NCBI RefSeq assembly: GCF_002094305.1
Contig: NZ_LWTX01000002.1
Location: 682,001-746,000, forward strand
DNA from: Prescottella equi
Lineage (GTDB): Bacteria > Actinomycetota > Actinomycetes > Mycobacteriales > Mycobacteriaceae
DNA: 64,000 nt
Direction: 5' to 3'
Shown: piece by piece, positions 1-8,709 of the stretch
How the letters are laid out: each line of letters starts with the position of its first letter
How positions within the stretch are numbered: the first letter of the stretch is position 1
Notes under the pieces: generated by a model
Database searches by the model: none
What the model was told of the DNA's origin: nothing
Seen by the model: the letters and a program-made list of their open reading frames with translations, nothing else
Position numbers and translations under genes: made by a program

Positions 1-400
1 GTCCGAACAGGGCGTCGTCGCCGGTGATGTCGACAACCGTCGCGATATCCCGGTCCATCCAGTCCTGCGCCGCGGCCTCCGGATCGACGGCGTCGCGGAC
101 GTCGACCACCTCGAACGGCCAGGCGTCGTTCGATGCCGGCACCTGGCGGATCGTCCGGTCCTCGCCGAGCCGGAACCGCACGTGCAGTGCCTCGGCGTGC
201 TCGACGGTCCGGCGGATCGCCTCCGTGGCCCGCTCGATGTCGATCGGCCCGGTGGCCTCCACGACGAGCGAGAGGTTGTAGACGGTGCTCTGCGGATCGA
301 GCTGCTGCGCGACGAGGATCTCGGACTGCGCGGCGGTGACGGGCAGCCCGGCGACGGCGTCGTCGAGCATGGGGGCAGCCGGCAGGTGATCCGCAGACAT
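1..400 (-). CDS. Non-ribosomal peptide synthetase, N-terminal fragment (condensation domain), runs off the window
   Basis: Only the first 133 residues are present, reading leftward from an ATG at 398-400 and leaving the window at base 1. Residues ~19-35 (LPVTAAQSEILVAQQL) match the first core motif of NRPS condensation domains, and the following stretch (YNLSLVVEATGPIDIERATEAIRRTVE) is the usual start of such a domain. NRPSs build peptides, including siderophores, on carrier-protein thiolation domains. An iron box 58 bp upstream and a hydroxamate-type formyltransferase nearby suggest a siderophore synthetase. The product cannot be named because adenylation domains lie outside the window. No ORF call covers it because it is truncated. 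Confidence 0.8.
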   Translation of the reverse strand, partial: MSADHLPAAPMLDDAVAGLPVTAAQSEILVAQQLDPQSTVYNLSLVVEATGPIDIERATEAIRRTVEHAEALHVRFRLGEDRTIRQVPASNDAWPFEVVDVRDAVDPEAAAQDWMDRDIATVVDITGDDALFG

Positions 401-457
401 ACAAATCCGATCGTCCGTCGTGGCGCGACCGCGCGAGTCGGACGCATCGTGCGTCCC

Positions 458-476
458 TTAGGATAGGCTAACTCGC
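458..476 (-). promoter_or_regulatory. IdeR/DtxR-type iron box upstream of the NRPS
   Basis: TTAGGATAGGCTAACTCGC matches the 19-bp iron-box consensus TTAGGTTAGGCTAACCTAA at 14 positions by eye. It lies 58 bp from the NRPS start codon, in the gap between the divergent NRPS start and the end of the hydrolase gene. Iron-loaded IdeR would repress the NRPS. The site call is inference from similarity. Confidence 0.7.
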
Positions 477-499
477 CCGTCCGCCGTCACCCGGTCACC

Positions 500-1300
500 T
501 CAGTCGGCGAGGAAGTCGAGGACCACCTTGTTCACGGCCTCGGGGCGCTCGAGGTAGCCGTAGTGCCCGGTGTCGGGAATCTCCTGGTAGACGGCGCCGG
601 GGATCGCGTCGGCGACCTCTTTCGACAGGTAGGCCGGGATCATCCGGTCGTCGGCGAACCCGACGGACAGGCACGGACGGGCGATCGCGCGGTAGGCCTG
701 CGCCCGATCGAACTCGCGATCCATCGCGAGCTGCGCCCGAACGCCCGCCGACGTCTTGCCGCCGGAGAACTCGAACACGTCGAGCCAGTCGCGGGCGGCG
801 TGCTGGTCGGCCAGCGTCGCCGGGGAGAGGTTCATGACCGCGGTGACCGCGGCGCGGTACTTGGCCGGCAACTCGATGCCCGCGGCCTCGAGTTCGCGCT
901 CCCCCTCGTTGAGGGTGCGCTGGAACTGGTCCATCCGGGCATGTCCGGCGAGGAATACGGCCTTGCGGACCAGGTCGGGTCGCGCGAGCGCGAGTTCCTG
1001 TGCGACGCGCGCCCCGAGCGACGTACCGACGACGTGCGCCGGGCCGCCGAGCAGTTCGATCAGCCCCGCGGTGTCGGCCACCATCGCTTCGATGGTGATC
1101 CCGTCGACGCTCTCCCCCGACGGCGCGATGCCGCGGTTGTCGAACGTGCACACCCGGTAGCCGGCCGCCACCAGCGCGGGCACCTGATGCAGGTCCCACA
1201 CCCGACCGGGACTTCCCGTACCCATGATCAGGACGACCAGATCGCCGTCACCCTTGACCTGGTAGTTCAGGGGGATCCCGTTGATGGTGGCGGTGGGCAT
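500..1300 (-). CDS. Alpha/beta-hydrolase fold protein, iron-box controlled
   Basis: 266 residues from ATG 1298-1300 (MPTATINGIPLNYQVKG); a longer reading frame upstream would run through the iron box, so the short start is preferred. Visible features are the oxyanion-loop region LIMGTGSPGRVW, the nucleophile elbow GTSLGA, a late Asp (FADDRM) and the catalytic His in DTGHYGY. This is the architecture of alpha/beta-hydrolase esterases and lactonases. The gene shares its upstream region and iron box (1335-1353) with the formyltransferase, and sits between it and the NRPS. A role in siderophore release, hydrolysis or editing is plausible but inferred; the substrate is unknown. Confidence 0.82.
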   Translation of the reverse strand: MPTATINGIPLNYQVKGDGDLVVLIMGTGSPGRVWDLHQVPALVAAGYRVCTFDNRGIAPSGESVDGITIEAMVADTAGLIELLGGPAHVVGTSLGARVAQELALARPDLVRKAVFLAGHARMDQFQRTLNEGERELEAAGIELPAKYRAAVTAVMNLSPATLADQHAARDWLDVFEFSGGKTSAGVRAQLAMDREFDRAQAYRAIARPCLSVGFADDRMIPAYLSKEVADAIPGAVYQEIPDTGHYGYLERPEAVNKVVLDFLAD

Positions 1301-1334
1301 GTCAGCCTTCCTCACGGCGGTGGAACTGCAGCAA

Positions 1335-1353
1335 ATAGGGTTGGGTAACCTAA
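1335..1353. promoter_or_regulatory. IdeR/DtxR-type iron box between divergent hydrolase and formyltransferase genes
   Basis: ATAGGGTTGGGTAACCTAA matches the consensus TTAGGTTAGGCTAACCTAA at 15 of 19 positions. It is placed to control both the leftward hydrolase and the rightward formyltransferase. Confidence 0.75.
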
Positions 1354-1412
1354 AACTCCTGGGTCGTCGCGACCGGCGGCTGAACCTGACCAACTCGTCC
1401 CGGAGGATCGCG

Positions 1413-2351
1413 TTGAGAGTCGCCACGCTGGGCTACCAAACCTGGGGCCACCGTACCCTGCAGGCCGTTCTCGACTCGGATCACGAGGTGGTCCTCGCGA
1501 TCACCCACCCCAAGAGCGATCACGCCTACGAGAAGATGTGGGCCGACTCCGTCGCCGACCTCGCCACCGAGCACGGCGTGCCGGTGCACATCGCGAACAA
1601 GCCCGACGAGGACTTCAAGGCCGCTCTGAAGGCCGCCCGGCCCGACATCATCGTCGCCAACAACTGGCGCACGTGGCTGCCACGCGACGTGTTCGACGCC
1701 CCGCGCTACGGCACCCTCAACATCCACGACTCGCTGCTGCCCAAGTACACCGGCTTCTCGCCGCTGATCTGGGCGCTCATCAACGGCGAGGAGGAGGTGG
1801 GTCTCACCGCGCACCTCACGGACGAAGAGTTGGACGCCGGCGACATCGTCCTGCAGCGTTCGACGCCGGTCGGACCGAAGGACACCGTCACCGACCTGTT
1901 CCACCGCACCGTCGACATGATCGGCCCGATCACCCTCGACGCCCTTGCCCTCATCGAGTCCGGCCGCACCGACTGGACGCCCCAGGACCGCACGCAGGCC
2001 ACGTTCTTCCACAAGCGCTCCGACGAGGACAGCCGCATCGACTGGACGTGGCCGGCCGACGCCATCGAACGCCTCGTGCGCGCGCAGTCCGACCCGTACC
2101 CCAACGCGTTCACCACGTTCAAGGGTCAGCGGATCCGGGTACTGAAGTCGTCGGTGTCCCAGGGCAATTACGGGGGCACCCCGGGCCGCGTCTTCATCCA
2201 CGAGGGCGACGGCATGGTGATCGTCGCCGGACCCGACGCCCGCACCGGGACGAACAAGGGCCTGGTGATCGAGCGCGTCCGCCTCGACGACGGCACCGAG
2301 ATGTCGGGCCAGGAATTCTTCCCGCACGGCGGCGGGTACCTGGGGCGCTGA
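1413..2351 (+). CDS. Methionyl-tRNA-formyltransferase-like N-formyltransferase, probably for N-hydroxyornithine in siderophore synthesis
   Basis: 312 residues from TTG 1413, chosen because CGGAGGAT lies just upstream and the protein then starts at the family's first beta strand (MRVATLGYQTWGHRTL). The formyl-THF transferase fold is clear. The catalytic triad appears as N103 and H105 in NIHDSLLP and D144 in DAGD. A C-terminal Fmt_C-like domain follows (~210-312). Housekeeping fmt normally sits with def; this copy sits under an iron box beside an NRPS. The closest functional parallel I know is Rft of Rhodococcus jostii rhodochelin, which makes N-formyl-N-hydroxyornithine. The fold is confident; the substrate is inferred. 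Confidence 0.85.
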   Translation: MRVATLGYQTWGHRTLQAVLDSDHEVVLAITHPKSDHAYEKMWADSVADLATEHGVPVHIANKPDEDFKAALKAARPDIIVANNWRTWLPRDVFDAPRYGTLNIHDSLLPKYTGFSPLIWALINGEEEVGLTAHLTDEELDAGDIVLQRSTPVGPKDTVTDLFHRTVDMIGPITLDALALIESGRTDWTPQDRTQATFFHKRSDEDSRIDWTWPADAIERLVRAQSDPYPNAFTTFKGQRIRVLKSSVSQGNYGGTPGRVFIHEGDGMVIVAGPDARTGTNKGLVIERVRLDDGTEMSGQEFFPHGGGYLGR

Positions 2352-2407
2352 GCCCGGCGGAACGCCTCCGCGCGAAATCCGTCGTCGGCTCCCCTACCCT
2401 GCCCTCC

Positions 2408-2890
2408 ATGACACGCCATCACGACTCCGATACGTATCAAGCCGTGGTGTCCGTCGCGGACGAGTCCCTGGCAGCTATACAGGCGATCCTCTCGGACATG
2501 ACCGCCGAGCAGGCCAACCGCGTCCCGGACCTGCCCGGCGCCAACAGCCCGTACGCGATCGGCGCCCACTGCGTCGGCATGGCCGACTACTGGGGCGGCT
2601 CGCTGATTGCCGGACTACGCATCCCCCGTGGCCGCGACAGTGAGTTCCGCGCGCACGGCGATCCGCAGCAACTGTGCGCCGAACTCACGCGCATCCGCAA
2701 CGAGCTGCCCCAGCACGTGGCGATCGCCTTGACCGAAGGCGTCCGCGACCGGACGCCCGCCGGCACCACCCGCGGCGACACCGCCCGAACAGCCAGCGCC
2801 ACATGGATGCTGTTGCATATCGTGCGCGAGTTGTCACAGCACCTCGGGCAACTCGAGATCACTCGCGACGTCCTGTCCACCGATCGCTGA
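2408..2890 (+). CDS. DinB-superfamily-like protein (possible mycothiol-dependent enzyme fold)
   Basis: 160 residues from ATG 2408. It reads as a four-helix bundle with three spaced histidines that could form the metal site of the DinB/YfiT superfamily: H in GAHCVGMADYW, and H in LLHIVRELSQHLGQLEITRD near the C-terminus. The closing helix HIVRELSQHLGQLE is typical of DinB_2/DUF664 proteins. Such actinobacterial proteins are often metal-dependent thiol transferases or stress proteins of unknown substrate. It follows the formyltransferase by 56 bp on the same strand but may not be part of the iron response. Confidence 0.7.
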   Translation: MTRHHDSDTYQAVVSVADESLAAIQAILSDMTAEQANRVPDLPGANSPYAIGAHCVGMADYWGGSLIAGLRIPRGRDSEFRAHGDPQQLCAELTRIRNELPQHVAIALTEGVRDRTPAGTTRGDTARTASATWMLLHIVRELSQHLGQLEITRDVLSTDR

Positions 2891-3026
2891 GAAGGGCGGT
2901 TGTCGGGCATTCTCGATCTCGCGTTCAGGTCCCCACGTACGTGCGGACCGTTCACCGCGGCGCAGCAAGTACGGACGGCGTCGCGAAACTCACCAAACCG
3001 CTGCGACGGCGCACAAGGAGGACAAA

Positions 3027-3467
3027 GTGCTCTCGGCCCTGTTGGTCGATCACCTCGCCCGTAAAGGCTGGTGGTTCGACGACGCGACGGACGACTACAG
3101 GAACGCACTTTCGACGCTCGGTGTGGACGAGTCGTCGCAATTCGGGCAGTTCTATCTGCACGCTGAAGACGGACCGACTTTCATCGGCAGGAACCGAGAG
3201 ATCTACCAAATCTGCTGGTTCCTGGTGAACAGCAACGACTACTCGGCGAGCGTGGCCAGGACACACGATGCGCTGAAGCTGCCCTCCGAGTATCTGCCCC
3301 TCGACAACTTCCAGGGCGAGTACGGCTTCTTCTACAACAAGAACAGCGAAGAGGTACTGCGCCTCGGGTTGGGCGCCGAGTGGCGAGACTTCCAGGAAGG
3401 GAAGCTGTTGCCGCAGTGGGCAGACTTCAGTTCCTTCCTGGAATGGTATTTCGGCCTCACCGAGTGA
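3027..3467 (+). CDS. Small acidic aromatic-rich protein, possibly SUKH/SMI1-like
   Basis: 146 residues from GTG 3027, preceded by a strong AAGGAGGA. The protein is rich in Trp, Tyr and Phe (GWWFDDATDDY, YGFFYNK, SSFLEWYFGL). The layout, with a Gly-Glu-Tyr-Gly-Phe core and a C-terminal SFLEWYF helix, resembles SUKH-superfamily proteins, many of which are immunity proteins of polymorphic toxins. I do not see a toxin partner next to it. No signal peptide or membrane segment is present. The family assignment is tentative; otherwise it is a hypothetical protein. Confidence 0.65.
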   Translation: MLSALLVDHLARKGWWFDDATDDYRNALSTLGVDESSQFGQFYLHAEDGPTFIGRNREIYQICWFLVNSNDYSASVARTHDALKLPSEYLPLDNFQGEYGFFYNKNSEEVLRLGLGAEWRDFQEGKLLPQWADFSSFLEWYFGLTE

Positions 3468-3554
3468 TCACCGCTGTCCTGCAACAGGGGTGCGGGTGCT
3501 CAGATCCTGTGGCGGGGATGGCGGACACATCGCCCTCCACCCCCGCCCGCCCGA

Positions 3555-5222
3555 TCAGCGCGTGAACGTGGCCGTCACCTCGGGTGAGGCGTTGCCGTAG
3601 GCGTCCACCGCAACGACCTTCGCTTCGTACGTGGTACCCGCCGCCGCGTCCGGAACGGGGATGTCGAGACTGTTCGGCCGCGGCATGAAGTAGAAGTCCG
3701 ACAACACCTTCGACGCCACGACCTTGACACCGGTCGTCGTGTCGGTGATGTCGACCCGATAGTGGTGGACCATCTGGCCGTCCCGCGCCTGAGCGATCCG
3801 GACCGCCGTCGCGCCGTCCTCGCTCGTCACCAGCGACAGCGGCGTCGACGTCGCGAACTCCGGCGCCACCGTGTTCCGGGCCGCCGAGGTGTACCGGAAG
3901 TTGTCCTTGATCTGCTCGCTGGTCGACCCCTTCAGCTCGACCGTCCAGCTCGAGCCGCTCAGGGTGCCCGCACTCGCGTACGGGGGCTGCCAATTCGCCG
4001 ACCACTGCCCACCGGTGTAGATGTCGTGCTTGTCGGCGGCCATGTTGATGCGGCCGATCTCGGTACGGTCCTTGTAGACGTCGACGAACAACGCCTGTGC
4101 GGTAGGTGATTCGAAGCGGTTCGCCAGGCCCGACTCGGTGATCATCTGGTATCCGTGGTCGATCTCGATGTACGACATCGAGCCGTCGTTCACCGACGTG
4201 AAGTCGCGCTGATGGATCGACCGGTCGTCGTTGTTGTTGAGATGCGAGTGCCCGGAGAACAGGATGGCCTGCGGATAGGCCTTCAGGTCCTCGGCCAGCC
4301 GGGGATTGGATGCCTGCTGACCGTCCATCGTGGTGCCGCTCGCGGGGCGATGCCCCTGCACGAGAATGGGTTTGGCGACGTTCGCCGGATCGGCGGTGAG
4401 TTCCGCCAGCCGGCCCTTCAGCCAGTCGCGCTGAGCGGTGTCACCGTTGTAGGTCTCGGTGTTCACGGTGAAGACGGGCACACCGTTGACATTCGATTCG
4501 TAGTAGCCGCCGCCCGTGTCCGGGAACCATTCCCGTGGATATCCGGCCCGGACGTCGTCCAGGTACGCGTCGTGGTTGCCGTACGACATCAGGACCTGGG
4601 TGTCGGTCATGCCCTTGCGCTCGAGGTTCTCCTGGAAGATCCGCGAGACGATCTTGTGGTCCGCGCCCTTGCCGTCCCAGTTGTCGTTGATCATGTCGCC
4701 GTTGGACAGGATCGCGTCGGGCTTCGGGAAGATCGATCCGATGGTGTCGAAGAAGCTCCTGTACTTCTCGGTGTTGTTCTCGTAGCCGCCGACGTGGACG
4801 TCCGACATGACGACCACCTGCGCGATCGGCTTCTCGGACGTGCGGATCAGGTACCCGAACGAGACCGGCGCACTGGCCTTCTCACCGCGGAACGCCACCG
4901 CGCTCACGTTGGTGTCCGACTCGATCCGGAGCGCGCGTCCCGGGACGTAGGCCGGGCTCTCCGCGGTCGGCGTCGTGCCGTCCAGCGTGTAGCGGACCGT
5001 TACTCCTCGCTCGGTGTCGAACTTCAACTCGACGGGGTGTTCGTAGCGTCCACCGGGAACGCTGACGCCCGGCGCGGCGGGCACCGTGTCGTTGTCTCCG
5101 ACGGAGCTGCCCCACTCGCTTCCGAGGCTTCCGGCGCTACCCCACACGGGGTCGGCCTGCGCTGTGCCGGTTGCGGCGAGCGCTGCGGTCGCTGCAGCAA
5201 TCACAAGAGTTGTGCGTCTCAC
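3555..5222 (-). CDS. Secreted calcineurin-like metallophosphoesterase with N-terminal chitobiase-type and C-terminal Fn3-like domains
   Basis: 555 residues. A Sec signal peptide covers residues 1-23 (MRRTTLVIAAATAALAATGTAQA). Residues ~60-127 (VRYTLDGTTPTAESPAY) form a CHB_HEX_C-like beta-sandwich. The metallophosphoesterase domain follows, with D141 and H143 in SDVHVGG, then SNGDMIND, YGNHDAYLDD, QGHRP and SGHSH: the full set of two-metal ligands. The tail (~460-555) resembles a fibronectin III module. It is expected outside the membrane, hydrolysing a phosphoester that cannot be named. It is transcribed away from the PtpB-like gene, and a perfect 16-bp palindrome lies 45 bp upstream of its start. 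Confidence 0.88.
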   Translation of the reverse strand: MRRTTLVIAAATAALAATGTAQADPVWGSAGSLGSEWGSSVGDNDTVPAAPGVSVPGGRYEHPVELKFDTERGVTVRYTLDGTTPTAESPAYVPGRALRIESDTNVSAVAFRGEKASAPVSFGYLIRTSEKPIAQVVVMSDVHVGGYENNTEKYRSFFDTIGSIFPKPDAILSNGDMINDNWDGKGADHKIVSRIFQENLERKGMTDTQVLMSYGNHDAYLDDVRAGYPREWFPDTGGGYYESNVNGVPVFTVNTETYNGDTAQRDWLKGRLAELTADPANVAKPILVQGHRPASGTTMDGQQASNPRLAEDLKAYPQAILFSGHSHLNNNDDRSIHQRDFTSVNDGSMSYIEIDHGYQMITESGLANRFESPTAQALFVDVYKDRTEIGRINMAADKHDIYTGGQWSANWQPPYASAGTLSGSSWTVELKGSTSEQIKDNFRYTSAARNTVAPEFATSTPLSLVTSEDGATAVRIAQARDGQMVHHYRVDITDTTTGVKVVASKVLSDFYFMPRPNSLDIPVPDAAAGTTYEAKVVAVDAYGNASPEVTATFTR

Positions 5223-5266
5223 GGGATGTCCTTGTCGTCGGCCGGGTCACCGGAACCAGATCTCCA

Positions 5267-5282
5267 ATTGGTCTGGACCAAT
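5267..5282. promoter_or_regulatory. Palindromic operator, GntR/DasR-like
   Basis: ATTGGTCTGGACCAAT has perfect 7-nt arms around TG. It resembles the dre element bound by DasR/NagR-type GntR regulators (A-x-TGGTCTAGACCA-x-T). It lies 45 bp upstream of the metallophosphoesterase start, in the 337-bp gap between that gene and the divergent phosphatase gene. I saw nothing else of note in that gap. Regulator identity is inferred. Confidence 0.5.
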
Positions 5283-5559
5283 CAAGCTAGGTCGGCGCGG
5301 GCACGAGACGGTGCGCGCGAGCGGTCCTTCCGGTGAAGAGGGAATGAACATCGCAAATCAGGCACACCCGAGCGGGGGGTCGCGAGTCGGCGTCCGGAGT
5401 GCTGCCGAATCGCGCTGTGGTGGAACGATCATCGCCCGCCACTCCGGCTGACGGCGGGACTCGCCCGTTCCGCGGACAGAACGGGCCGAGAGCAGCTAGC
5501 CTCCCAGCGAATCCGCGGCGGCACCGGGCCGTTCGCACGACCAGCACCGACGAGGGCCC

Positions 5560-6387
5560 ATGAGATCCACACGCACCGCGTTCAACCGCTTCCTGCTGCT
5601 TCTCATCGGCCTGCTGGCGCTCGTCGCACCAGCCGTCACCGCCCCGCTCGCGTCCGCCGATCCCGTCACCCCCACCGCGATTCGACTCGAGGGCGCGAAG
5701 AACTTCCGCGACATCGGCGGCTACGAGACGTCCGACGGCAGGACCGTCCGCTCCGGGCTGGTCTACCGCGCCAACAAGCTCAGCTCCCTCACCGACGCCG
5801 ACCTCGCGAAGCTCACCGCCGCGAACGTCACCCTCGACGTCGACCTGCGGAACATGTGGGAGCGCAGGGACGACCCGGACCGGCTTCCCGAGGGCGTCCG
5901 CTACCAGGTGGCGGACGTCGTCTCGTTCGAACACGGCATCGCGTTCCACGAGTTCGTGCCACTCACGCTGGGACGTGCGCTGATCGACGCGGCGGTGACC
6001 GGCTCCTCGGACATCGGCCAGTCCATCGGCTACCCGTTCATGGTCACCTACCGCGGCGCCGACGTCGCTTTCCGCGACCTGCTGACCGCGATCGCCGGCA
6101 ACGCCGACGGCGCCACGGTGTTCCACTGCAGCGCGGGCAAGGACCGCACCGGCTGGGGCACCGCCGTGTTGCTCAGCCTGCTCGGTGTCCCGAAGGCCAC
6201 GGTGTACCACGACTTCCTGGCCAGCAACACGTACCTGGGCCGCGCCGACGCCGTCGAGAAGTCGTGGCTGGACGCCGCATTCGCTCAGGTCGACCGGTTG
6301 TACGGTGGGGTCGACAACTACGTGCGAACGGGGCTGGGCGTCGATCAGCAGACCATCGACACCCTGCGGGCGCGACTGCTCGTCTGA
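5560..6387 (+). CDS. Secreted PtpB-type tyrosine/serine (lipid) phosphatase
   Basis: 275 residues. A signal peptide is visible at residues 1-34, ending near PLASADPV. The mature protein begins with RLEGAKNFRDIGGYETSDGRTVRSGLVYRAN, the N-terminal signature of the actinobacterial Y_phosphatase3/PtpB family. The P-loop is HCSAGKDRTGWG at about residue 190, the CX5R catalytic motif with the extra Lys-Asp typical of PtpB (triple-specificity phosphatases). The length agrees with the family. It is exported, so targets may be host or environmental phosphoproteins or phosphoinositides, as in M. tuberculosis PtpB; this is inferred. It precedes the acidic protein gene by 28 bp. Confidence 0.87.
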   Translation: MRSTRTAFNRFLLLLIGLLALVAPAVTAPLASADPVTPTAIRLEGAKNFRDIGGYETSDGRTVRSGLVYRANKLSSLTDADLAKLTAANVTLDVDLRNMWERRDDPDRLPEGVRYQVADVVSFEHGIAFHEFVPLTLGRALIDAAVTGSSDIGQSIGYPFMVTYRGADVAFRDLLTAIAGNADGATVFHCSAGKDRTGWGTAVLLSLLGVPKATVYHDFLASNTYLGRADAVEKSWLDAAFAQVDRLYGGVDNYVRTGLGVDQQTIDTLRARLLV

Positions 6388-6415
6388 CCCCGGCATCTTC
6401 GAAAGGCCCGGCCCG

Positions 6416-6934
6416 ATGGATTCGATTGCCCGACTGCGGGACGAGATCGCCGGAAGCGGACTGCTCACAGCGCCGCAGGTGGGCGACGGATTCGTCTTCG
6501 GCACCGCCCGGGTGGCCGCCGCCGGCACCGAGGTCACCGTCAACGTCGACCCCGAACTCGACGACCGGCCCGTCCCGGACACCGGTGTGCTCCTGGCCGC
6601 CGTCGACCGACTCCTGACCGTCACGCCCGAGCAGTGGCTCCGGATCGTCGACTCGGTCGCCGAGGAGATCGAGGAGGCGGTCGGCGATGCGCCGGTCCAC
6701 GAACCGACCGACCTGCGCGACGACCTGTCGCTGACGTCCACCGTCGTCTTCCACGACGCGCTCCTGTTGTCCTTCGCCGCGCCGAAGCAGTTCCCCGACA
6801 GCTGGATCCGGGTACAGCTGGACGAGCAACTCGCGGTCGACGGGGTTTGCGTCGACGACAAGGACGACGACGCCGAGGTCGTCGAGTTCGATTCCCTCGA
6901 CGACCTTCTGGACCACGTTTCCGAGGACCGCTAG
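6416..6934 (+). CDS. Acidic hypothetical protein
   Basis: 172 residues from ATG 6416, with AAAGGCCCGG upstream as a weak ribosome site. The protein is strongly acidic, with a C-terminal run rich in Asp (CVDDKDDDAEVVEFDSLDDLLDHVSEDR). The middle contains VTPEQWLRIVDSVAEEIEEAVGD and TVVFHDALLLSFAAPKQFPDSWIRVQLDE, which look like an alpha/beta cytoplasmic domain. I do not recognise the family. It lies 28 bp behind the phosphatase gene and may be cotranscribed. Its stop overlaps the end of the convergent ABC transporter gene by 4 bp. Confidence 0.7.
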   Translation: MDSIARLRDEIAGSGLLTAPQVGDGFVFGTARVAAAGTEVTVNVDPELDDRPVPDTGVLLAAVDRLLTVTPEQWLRIVDSVAEEIEEAVGDAPVHEPTDLRDDLSLTSTVVFHDALLLSFAAPKQFPDSWIRVQLDEQLAVDGVCVDDKDDDAEVVEFDSLDDLLDHVSEDR

Positions 6935-8709
6935 GTGGTCGAGACGGCCCGCTCGTCCGCGCCCTGCCACGCCGCCCACAGCTGCGCGTAACGCCCACCC
7001 GCCGAAACCAGTTCGGCGGGCGTGCCCTGTTCGACGATCCGGCCCTGTTCGAGCACCACCACGCGGTCGGCGGACGCCGCCTGGGTGAGCCGGTGCGCGA
7101 CGACCAGCGTCGTCCGGCCCCGGGTGGCGGCGTCCGCGGCGCGCTCGAGTTCGCGGGCACCGGCGCTGCCCGCCTCTGCGGTCGCCTCGTCCAGGATCGC
7201 GACGGCAGGGTCGGCCAGCACGAGCCGGGCGAGTGCCAGTTGCTGCGCCTGCGCCGCGGTGAGCGTGTGACCACCCTCGCCGACCACGGTGTCGAGTCCG
7301 TCGTCGAGCGCGTTCACCCACGACGACGCGCCGACCGTGTCGAGCGCATCGGTCACCTCCGCGTCGGAGGCGTCCGGGCGCGCAAGGCGCAGGTCCTCGA
7401 CCAACGGCCCTGCGAACACGTGCACCTCCTGGCTGACGATCGCGACATGTCGGCGCAGCGACCCGGCGCCCAGTTCGCCCAGCGGCACCCCGCCGATCCG
7501 CACTGTCCCCGACGTCGGTGGCAGCGATCCGGCTGCGAGAACCGCGAGGGTCGACTTGCCGGCGCCCGTCGATCCGACCAGCGCCACCCGCTCCCCCGGC
7601 GCGATGCGCAGGTCGATGCCGTGCAGCACCTCGTGGCCGCTGTCGTAGCTGTGCCGGACATCGGCCAGTTCGAGGGACGCATCGGCGGGCTCCGCGCCCG
7701 TGCCGACGTCCTCCGACTCCGGGATCTCCAGCACGCCGACGAGCCGGGCGAGGCTCGCACCCGCGGACTGCACTTCGTCGAACGTGTACAGCAGCGCACC
7801 GATCGGGTTGAACAGACGATGGAACAGCAGCGCCGCCGCCGTCGTCTGGCCGACGGTCACGACGTCCTGCTTCACCAGCGCGAAACCGACCGCGAGAATT
7901 ACTGCGAGCCCCACGAATTCGGCGCGGTTGCCACGTCCGGCGAAGCGCGTGAACAAACCGAACACGCCCACCGAGAGGTCGCGCGCATCGCCCGAGGCCC
8001 GATCGATGTCCGCCAGATGCCGTTCCTCGAGGCCGTACGCGCGGACCGTGCGCACGCCCTGCATGCTGCTGACGAGGGCCTGCGACCGCCGACCCATCGC
8101 CACGCGCTCCTGCGCGTACAGCGGCCCCGAGCGGGGCAGGTACCAGCGCAGCGCGAGCACGTACATCGGCAGCGCCACCATGCCCGCCAAGCCCAGCCGC
8201 CAGTCGATGCCCACCATCGTCGCCATGCTCAGCGCCACCAACAGCAGCGACGACACCAGGCTCGGGACGACGTCCGCGACGGCCTTGCCGATCACCGCGA
8301 CGTCGTCGCCGACGCGCGAGAGCAGATCGCCCTTGCCGACCCGTTCGATCGTGGGGATGGGCAGGCGCAGCGCGCGCCCCACCACCTGCTCGCGCAGACC
8401 GGCGAGCGCGCCCTCCCCCAGCCTGGCGATGAGATACGACCCGAGTCCGGTGAGCGCGCCCGCGACGACCGCGGCGACCGTGATGATCGCGACCACGCCG
8501 ACGATCGTCGACGCCGGAGCCCCTTCACGCACCCGGTCGACCAGGACGCCGAACACGTAGACCGGCACCACCGCGGCGCCCGCCGCGATCAGTCCGGCGA
8601 GCAGCGTCAGCGCCGCCAGAGCTTTCCGACGGGCGAGCGCGTCGCGCAGCCAGCGCCAACTGTCCGACGCCGACGCGATCGGCAGCAACTGCTGCTCCGG
8701 CGCGCTCAT
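6931..8709 (-). CDS. ABC transporter, fused permease-ATPase, subunit B of a heterodimer (catalytic Walker A/B, altered signature)
   Basis: 592 residues. Residues ~1-320 form a type-IV (exporter-fold) six-helix membrane domain. The ATPase follows, with Walker A GSTGAGKST, Walker B VAILDEATAE and H-loop VVAHRLT intact. The signature motif LSGGQ is replaced by LTAAQ (about 7250-7265). The gene overlaps its upstream partner by 4 bp (start 8709, partner stop 8706), so the two are translationally coupled. The iron box at 10429-10447 precedes the pair, so the heterodimer probably moves a siderophore or its iron complex, comparable with IrtAB or siderophore exporters. Direction of transport cannot be settled here. 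Confidence 0.87.
   Translation of the reverse strand: MSAPEQQLLPIASASDSWRWLRDALARRKALAALTLLAGLIAAGAAVVPVYVFGVLVDRVREGAPASTIVGVVAIITVAAVVAGALTGLGSYLIARLGEGALAGLREQVVGRALRLPIPTIERVGKGDLLSRVGDDVAVIGKAVADVVPSLVSSLLLVALSMATMVGIDWRLGLAGMVALPMYVLALRWYLPRSGPLYAQERVAMGRRSQALVSSMQGVRTVRAYGLEERHLADIDRASGDARDLSVGVFGLFTRFAGRGNRAEFVGLAVILAVGFALVKQDVVTVGQTTAAALLFHRLFNPIGALLYTFDEVQSAGASLARLVGVLEIPESEDVGTGAEPADASLELADVRHSYDSGHEVLHGIDLRIAPGERVALVGSTGAGKSTLAVLAAGSLPPTSGTVRIGGVPLGELGAGSLRRHVAIVSQEVHVFAGPLVEDLRLARPDASDAEVTDALDTVGASSWVNALDDGLDTVVGEGGHTLTAAQAQQLALARLVLADPAVAILDEATAEAGSAGARELERAADAATRGRTTLVVAHRLTQAASADRVVVLEQGRIVEQGTPAELVSAGGRYAQLWAAWQGADERAVSTT

Noticed and set aside
1413-2351. Housekeeping methionyl-tRNA formyltransferase (fmt)
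   Set aside because: The fold fits, but the gene is under an iron box next to an NRPS and is not with def or other translation genes.
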